Assembly: GCA_002314565.1 (NCBI GenBank)
Contig: DCGL01000058.1
Location: 1 to 18,837 of the forward strand
Source: Clostridiales bacterium UBA1779
Lineage (GTDB): Bacteria; Bacillota; Clostridia; Oscillospirales; CAG-272
Length of the DNA: 18,837 bases
Direction: 5' to 3'
Below, piece by piece: positions 14,110 through 18,837 of this stretch. Made by a program: the position numbers and the translations under genes. A model generated the notes under the pieces. The model was not told the origin of the DNA and searched no databases. It saw only the letters and a program-made list of their open reading frames with translations. Positions within the stretch are counted from its first letter, which is position 1. Each line of letters begins with the position of its first letter.

Positions 14110-14511
14110 TTAAGAATACTGCGTGCCGTTGTACTCAAATGCGGTGATCACATCTGAACTTGCGCGATGCAGCGATCTGCCCGGTATAACATCCATTTCC
14201 CTATATGAGCTCTCGGTATAGCAGTAAACATCAATTAATTCATCACTAACCCATAAAACATTAATGTCATAAACTCGTTTGGTTGAGAAGGAATGGTTTT
14301 CGTATTCCCACGACCTTGTAAGTCTGCCGATGAAATAATACCAAGGGCAATTGTCGAGAACAAAATACAGAATCCTGCCTATATAAGCTTCTGTATGATA
14401 TTTGCCGACCCATCTTCCGTGGTCTGCGGGCAGGTATTCAGATGATGCTGCGCCGCCTGTTACTTTGTCCAGCTCGTCAATGTTGATTTCAAGATTTTTT
14501 TTGTCTGACAT
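14110..14511 (-). CDS. double-glycine leader protein with a long aromatic-rich cargo, unknown function
   Basis: A 133-residue protein. Residues 1-20 (MSDKKNLEINIDELDKVTGG) are a typical bacteriocin-type double-glycine leader, with the ELDKVTGG end recognised by C39 peptidases. Cleavage after Gly20 would free a 113-residue cargo beginning AASSEYL. The cargo is far longer than most bacteriocins and has 13 Tyr, 4 Trp, 4 Phe and only two Cys (55 and 97). It has two similar short segments, AYIGRILYF and YYFIGRLTR. It looks more like a small folded secreted domain, perhaps beta-rich and joined by one disulfide, than a modified peptide. I do not recognise the family. A strong ribosome site (AAAGGAG, 9 nt spacing) precedes the start. 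It is the last gene after two NHLM-type transporters, which probably export it. GC is about 44% (14161-14460, hand count), lower than the purine genes. Confidence 0.85.
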   Translation of the reverse strand: MSDKKNLEINIDELDKVTGGAASSEYLPADHGRWVGKYHTEAYIGRILYFVLDNCPWYYFIGRLTRSWEYENHSFSTKRVYDINVLWVSDELIDVYCYTESSYREMDVIPGRSLHRASSDVITAFEYNGTQYS

Positions 14512-14599
14512 GGTGTTAGTCTCCTTTTTCTTTTTTTGGTTATATTTTATATTTTATATACGACTGAAAACGTTGAAGGGTAGGTGATTTCCGGAAAAT

Positions 14600-16768
14600 C
14601 TATGTATCAAGACGCTGCCTTTCGACAAGCTCTGCAAATTTACCCTGCATAGCCAAAAGCTCGTCATAAGTGCCGTCCTCTTTGATTGTTCCGTCCTCCA
14701 AATAGATGATGCGGTCACAATGACGGATGGTGGAAAGACGATGGGCAATTATGATTCTCGTACAATGGAGCGTGTCGAGGGCGTCCGAGACTTTTTTCTG
14801 GGTTATATTATCGAGTGCGGAGGTTGCTTCATCGAAAATCAGAACCTTCGGATTTGACGCAATGGCGCGGGCAATTAAAAGGCGCTGCTTCTGACCGCCG
14901 GAAATGCCGCCTGCTCCTTCGGAAATAAGGGTGTGCATACCCATCGGCATAGCTTCAATATCCTCGGCAATTCCCGCAAGGTCAGCCGCGCGCCATGCCT
15001 GGTCAAGAGTGAGCCACGGCGCGGAAATGGTGATATTTGAGAAAATATCGCCCTGGAACAACTTGCCGTCCTGCATGACAACGCCGATTTTCTGACGCAG
15101 GGATTTAAGGTCGAGTGATTTTATATCTTTGCCGTCGTAGTAGATGGAGCCTTTTTTCGGGGTTTCAAAGCCAAGCAGCAGTCGTACAAGGGTGGATTTG
15201 CCGCAGCCTGTTTTGCCGACAATGGCAATGTACTGGTTAGGCTGAATGGTGAGTGAAAGATTGTCGAAGATGGTGGGGGAGTTTTCGTCATAGGAGAAGG
15301 TGACGTTGTTAAGCTCGATTTTGCCGCTTATCTTTGTCACCGTTTCACGGTTTTCCGTAACCTCAGGCATGCAGTCCATAATAGGCTTTGCCATGTCGAA
15401 AACAGGCTTTATGCTTGAATAGGTAGTCGCAAGGGAAGCAAGCGATGAAAACGCGCCGAATACCATGCCGTATGCCGCGGTAAATGCTGTATATTCTGCC
15501 ATATTTACCCCTGTTTTAATGGCAAAAAAGTACATCGCAATAGTGCCGGAGGTGGAGATCATCATTGAAATAACGCTGTTTATTCTTACAAAGGTAGGCG
15601 GGCTGTAACTTCTTGCCGCTTTTTTTGCGTAAAGCTTTGCCCATCGTGCGAAGGCACGCTTTTCCGCGCCTGCGACCTTGATTTTCTGGACGCCTGACAC
15701 CATTGCGTATGTCATGCCGGCTTCCTTTGCGTTTATCTCCATGCTCTCCTTTGTGAGCCTCTGCTGTGTGAAGGTGAGAAAAATGGAGAATGCGATGGTC
15801 ACGCAGATAATAATGAGAGCGGGAACGACAAGTCCCGGAGCGAACTTGAAAATCGAGCTTATATATGCAAGTGAGAACAGGGAGCTAAGTCCCGTGTCGA
15901 ATACTATACTCATAAGTGATTGGGTCAGAGATGTAAGATAGCTTGCACGGTTTGCAAGCTCACCGGAGGAATATTTGCGGAAAAAGCTTGCGGGCAGGGA
16001 TAAAATGCGCATCATTGTTGCCGCTTTTACCGCAATATCCATTTTGGTTACAATAATGCTGTCGTACATTGACTGGAACTGACCGAATAGCATTTGCGAC
16101 AGGCTTAAACACAGGTAGAAAAATACCGTGGAAAGAAGCAAGGTTACAGAACCGCTTTCGATGACTTCGCTGTACATGAAATATGACAGCTTCGGGGAAA
16201 GAAGTCCGACAAGCGTGGCAATTCCCATGAAGGATAAAATATACACCATATCCTTCACGCTTCTTGTGAACAACGCATACTTTACAAGGTCGATGGGGTT
16301 AAGTTTCCTGTTGGGGAAAGGCTTATAGAAGCAGTATGCGTCCTGTGTAAATTCATCGCAGTTCTTTTTACTGATTTTAACCCTTTTTCCGTCACGCATA
16401 AAATGATATCCGAAGCCGTCGGGCAGGAGAGCTACCGCGGTTCCGTCGTCTGCACGGAAGGCAAGTATGGGACCTATGCAGTCCTTCCACCAGTTTTCCG
16501 TCATGTGTACACGCCTGTACATAAGGCCGAATGGTCTGCACAGGTATGAAAGCCGATCGTTAAAGTCGGTTACGCTTTGGGGGACTTCTCCCTTGCTTCT
16601 GTAACCGAAGGATTTAAGTATAGTTAAAATAGCGTCGGTGCCTATTTCGTCATCGGTGCCTTTTTTCAGTTTGCCGGTAACAGCACCGGCAATATCTTCA
16701 ATAGACTCCGAAAACAGATCTTCGTCACGCACTTTACGCTGTTGTATTTGTTCGTCGAGCCACCCCAT
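14600..16768 (-). CDS. NHLM-type bacteriocin ABC transporter, permease/ATPase subunit with divergent N-terminal domain
   Basis: A 722-residue membrane exporter half. The N-terminus MGWLDEQIQQRK and the following 150 residues form the soluble domain typical of the second ABC protein of NHLM peptide export systems (TIGR03797-like); it has no C39 peptidase motif. A six-helix ABC permease occupies about 175-450. The ATPase has Walker A GKTGCGKST (518-526), Q-loop VMQDGKLF, signature ISGGQKQR (622-629), Walker B VLIFDEATSALD and H-loop AHRLS, all intact. The start at 16768 follows AGGAG, which overlaps the stop of the upstream transporter gene, so the two are made together and probably form a heterodimer. 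An 88-nt AT-rich spacer separates its stop from the GG-leader gene. In this family the partner performs the leader cleavage. Confidence 0.9.
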   Translation of the reverse strand: MGWLDEQIQQRKVRDEDLFSESIEDIAGAVTGKLKKGTDDEIGTDAILTILKSFGYRSKGEVPQSVTDFNDRLSYLCRPFGLMYRRVHMTENWWKDCIGPILAFRADDGTAVALLPDGFGYHFMRDGKRVKISKKNCDEFTQDAYCFYKPFPNRKLNPIDLVKYALFTRSVKDMVYILSFMGIATLVGLLSPKLSYFMYSEVIESGSVTLLLSTVFFYLCLSLSQMLFGQFQSMYDSIIVTKMDIAVKAATMMRILSLPASFFRKYSSGELANRASYLTSLTQSLMSIVFDTGLSSLFSLAYISSIFKFAPGLVVPALIIICVTIAFSIFLTFTQQRLTKESMEINAKEAGMTYAMVSGVQKIKVAGAEKRAFARWAKLYAKKAARSYSPPTFVRINSVISMMISTSGTIAMYFFAIKTGVNMAEYTAFTAAYGMVFGAFSSLASLATTYSSIKPVFDMAKPIMDCMPEVTENRETVTKISGKIELNNVTFSYDENSPTIFDNLSLTIQPNQYIAIVGKTGCGKSTLVRLLLGFETPKKGSIYYDGKDIKSLDLKSLRQKIGVVMQDGKLFQGDIFSNITISAPWLTLDQAWRAADLAGIAEDIEAMPMGMHTLISEGAGGISGGQKQRLLIARAIASNPKVLIFDEATSALDNITQKKVSDALDTLHCTRIIIAHRLSTIRHCDRIIYLEDGTIKEDGTYDELLAMQGKFAELVERQRLDT

Positions 16769-16776
16769 ATTGTCTC

Positions 16777-18837
16777 CTAATCGCTTGTCACAAGTTTGGT
16801 GTAATGTCCGTTATGTTTCATAAGTTCATCGTGAGTGCCACGTTCCACAACAAGACCTTTATCCAGAACGATAATCTCGTCGCAGTCTCTTATGGTGGAA
16901 AGACGGTGAGCCACGATAATGCAGGTAATGCCTCTATCCTGGATGGCTTTTATTACATCGAACTCTGTTTTTGCATCAAGTGCGCTTGTTGCTTCGTCAA
17001 GTATGCAAATGGTGGGATCCTGTGCAAGCACACGGGCAATTTCCATGCGCTGCTTCTGACCGCCTGAAAAATCCTTGCCGCCTTCGGACAGTACATGATC
17101 GTAGCCGCCTTCGCGCTGCATAATATCCTCATGTATCTGCGCGTCGCGTGCCGCCATAATTACCTCGAAGTCCTCTATGGATTCATCCCACATTTTTGCG
17201 TTGTTGCGTATAGTATCCTCGAAAATAATAATATCCTGATTTACCACCGCAACGGAGCTTGTGAAGATACTGCGGTCGATTTCCTCAATGCGCTTGCCGT
17301 CGAAGAGAATTTCGCCGCTCCACGGACGCACAAGTCCGCATATAAGCTTTGAAAGGGTGGATTTGCCGCAGCCTGATGAGCCGACAAACGCAACGCGGCT
17401 GCCGGGTTTAAGAGTAAGATTAAAATCGCGGATAAGGGGGTCTGCAAGCTTTGAATAACCAAATGTGACGTTTTTCATCTCAAGATTTCCAGAAAGCTTG
17501 TCATAACTTTCAGGCTCTTTTTCGTTTTCCCTGTCAAAAACAAAATCTACGGGGTAGCGCATAACGTCGTCGATACGCTCCATCTCGGTGCGCATTTCCT
17601 GCAAGGTCTGACCTGCGGAAATAAGCATATTTGCAGGGGATAAAAAGCCGTTTAAATACCCCTGAAATGCGGTTATCATACCAAGGGTAAATTCGCCCTT
17701 CATTGTGAGATAAAGACCTATGGTTGTGATGGAAAGGCTGCATATGGTAGATACTGCTTGGGGGATCATACCCCAATATGCGCTTATTTTGTTGTACTGT
17801 ATCTGTCCGTCGTGGGCGGAAGCCTGATAACCTGTCCATTTGGCAAAGAATCCGTCCTCCGCGCCTGCGGATTTTATGGTTTCAATGGACTCAATTCCCG
17901 CCATGGTGGTGGAAGAAAGTTTGCCCGAATCACGCATGGAAATACGGGTGGCGTTGATACGCTTTTGGGACAGATACATGGAAAAGCCCATGTTTACCAG
18001 GGTGGAAACGATGGACACCGCGGTAAGCACAACGCTGTATCGTATCATAACGATGAGGTAGAACACCATCATGCCCGTATTAAGCACCAGCGGCGCAATG
18101 GTATTGACGATAGTATTTGCAATACCGGAGTTTGAACCCTGTCTTGAAAGCACATCGCCGACCATCCGCTGCGAGAAAAAGTCCAGAGGCAGGCGGAGTA
18201 TCTTCCACATAAAGGTTGATGAGCCGATAACAGCCATTTTTCCGTTGATTTTCAGGGATTTCGTGGTGTTAAGCAGGGAAATAAGTATCTGAAATGCGGA
18301 AAAACATATAAAGAATATCAAAAAGCCCTTTGCCCATTCGGGGTTCTGTCCGGTAAGCAGACGGTCGTAGAAAACACGGGTGAAGCCCGGAGATATTATG
18401 GACAGCAGGGAGGATATACAGGTGGTGAGCACGATAAAGGCAACCAGCGGTCCGAGACCCTTGGAACGGTCTTTTATGTAATCATAGGTAGTTTTCTTCT
18501 TTCCTGACGGCTCGAAGTTTTCACCCGGTTCAAATACTATACATACGCCGGTGAATGACTCGTCGAAGGTTTGCAAGTCAACCTTTACGTCGCCTCTGCT
18601 CGGGTCGTTCAAAAGAGCATAGTTCCCCTTGAAGCCCTTCAATACAACGAAATGGTTGAAATTCCAGTGTATTATGCAGGGAAAGGTGGCGTGTTCCCTT
18701 GCGTCCTCGGGCTCAAACCTGTATGCCTTTACGGTAAGTCCATAGTGCATGGCGGCTTTTACTATGTTTTTCGCGTTGGAACCGTCGCGGGATACGCCGC
18801 AGTCGCTTCTGACCTGCTCAAGCGGTATCCATTTTCC
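16777..18837 (-). CDS. NHLM-type peptidase/permease/ATPase ABC transporter with C39 domain (5' end outside window)
   Basis: The reading frame is open to the right edge; 686 residues are visible and the true start lies beyond 18837. The visible N-terminus is inside a C39 double-glycine peptidase domain: LEQVRSDCGVSRDGSNA, then HWNFNHFVVLKG with the catalytic His (codon 18652-18654) and LLNDPSRG with the catalytic Asp (codon 18604-18606). The nucleophilic Cys would be off-window. A six-helix permease follows, then an ATPase with Walker A GSSGCGKST (17356-17382), signature DFSGGQKQR, Walker B ICILDEATSALD and H-loop AHRLS. This is the architecture of TIGR03796-type exporters, which cut the leader after Gly-Gly and export the cargo with ATP. 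An ATG at 18750 is internal. An HlyD-like adaptor and other cluster genes would be expected upstream, outside the window. Confidence 0.9.
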   Translation of the reverse strand, partial: GKWIPLEQVRSDCGVSRDGSNAKNIVKAAMHYGLTVKAYRFEPEDAREHATFPCIIHWNFNHFVVLKGFKGNYALLNDPSRGDVKVDLQTFDESFTGVCIVFEPGENFEPSGKKKTTYDYIKDRSKGLGPLVAFIVLTTCISSLLSIISPGFTRVFYDRLLTGQNPEWAKGFLIFFICFSAFQILISLLNTTKSLKINGKMAVIGSSTFMWKILRLPLDFFSQRMVGDVLSRQGSNSGIANTIVNTIAPLVLNTGMMVFYLIVMIRYSVVLTAVSIVSTLVNMGFSMYLSQKRINATRISMRDSGKLSSTTMAGIESIETIKSAGAEDGFFAKWTGYQASAHDGQIQYNKISAYWGMIPQAVSTICSLSITTIGLYLTMKGEFTLGMITAFQGYLNGFLSPANMLISAGQTLQEMRTEMERIDDVMRYPVDFVFDRENEKEPESYDKLSGNLEMKNVTFGYSKLADPLIRDFNLTLKPGSRVAFVGSSGCGKSTLSKLICGLVRPWSGEILFDGKRIEEIDRSIFTSSVAVVNQDIIIFEDTIRNNAKMWDESIEDFEVIMAARDAQIHEDIMQREGGYDHVLSEGGKDFSGGQKQRMEIARVLAQDPTICILDEATSALDAKTEFDVIKAIQDRGITCIIVAHRLSTIRDCDEIIVLDKGLVVERGTHDELMKHNGHYTKLVTSD

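Noticed and set aside
14110..14511. Lanthipeptide precursor
   Set aside because: The cargo has only two Cys and is 113 residues long, the leader is a short ComC-like GG leader, and no LanM or LanB/C is visible in the window.
14530..14580. Promoter for the GG-leader gene in the AT-rich spacer on the - strand
   Set aside because: Several TATAAA-like boxes exist, but no -35 box sits at 16-18 nt from a good -10. The AT-richness makes chance matches likely.
18665..18750. ATG at 18750 as the start of the C39 transporter
   Set aside because: The frame stays open to the window edge and the upstream codons encode conserved C39 sequence (CGVSRDGSNA), so the ATG is internal.

Overview
The window looks like a chromosomal segment from an anaerobic Firmicute of class Clostridia, probably an Oscillospiraceae/Ruminococcaceae-like gut or rumen bacterium. 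This is inferred from strong AGGAG ribosome sites, mixed GC content, a large single-chain PurL, and the pairing of a stand-alone AICAR formyltransferase with an archaeal-type IMP cyclohydrolase. Species cannot be set from the sequence alone.

Positions 1-13875 (+ strand) hold one long purine biosynthesis operon. A near-consensus sigma-A promoter (31-59) leads into a ZTP (pfl-type) riboswitch aptamer (69-147), whose 3' end overlaps a perfect 10-bp intrinsic terminator (145-186). Behind it come purE, purC, purF, purM, a six-helix formate/nitrite transporter (FNT) family protein, purN, purO, a formyltransferase-only purH, purD, purL and guaB. Most genes overlap or nearly abut, so translation is probably coupled. 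purK, purB, purA and guaA are not in the window. guaB may also have its own promoter inside the 3' end of purL and a hairpin leader. A bidirectional terminator (13950-13998) closes the operon.

The operon has several unusual parts. PurF has lost its catalytic N-terminal cysteine and other glutaminase motifs but keeps the phosphoribosyltransferase site and Fe-S type cysteines, so it may depend on free ammonia. The FNT channel is wedged between purM and purN by overlapping start and stop codons. It keeps the pore His and Thr of FocA-type channels, suggesting a link between formate and the two 10-formyl-THF-using steps. The ZTP switch senses ZMP/ZTP, which rises when 10-formyl-THF is short, so switch and channel make a coherent circuit. 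A structured palindromic island of about 125 nt sits between purO and purH.

Positions 14029-18837 (- strand) hold a peptide export locus. It has two NHLM-type ABC transporters: one with a C39 double-glycine peptidase domain, running off the right edge, and one with a divergent N-terminal domain. They are followed by a 133-residue protein with a clear double-glycine leader and a large aromatic-rich cargo of 113 residues that I do not recognise. Directly downstream is a decayed copy of the ribosome site and first leader codons of a second precursor gene. This locus, with an unknown long cargo and a relic of a sibling, is the best candidate for something undescribed. No modification enzyme is visible, and the rest of the cluster probably lies past position 18837.
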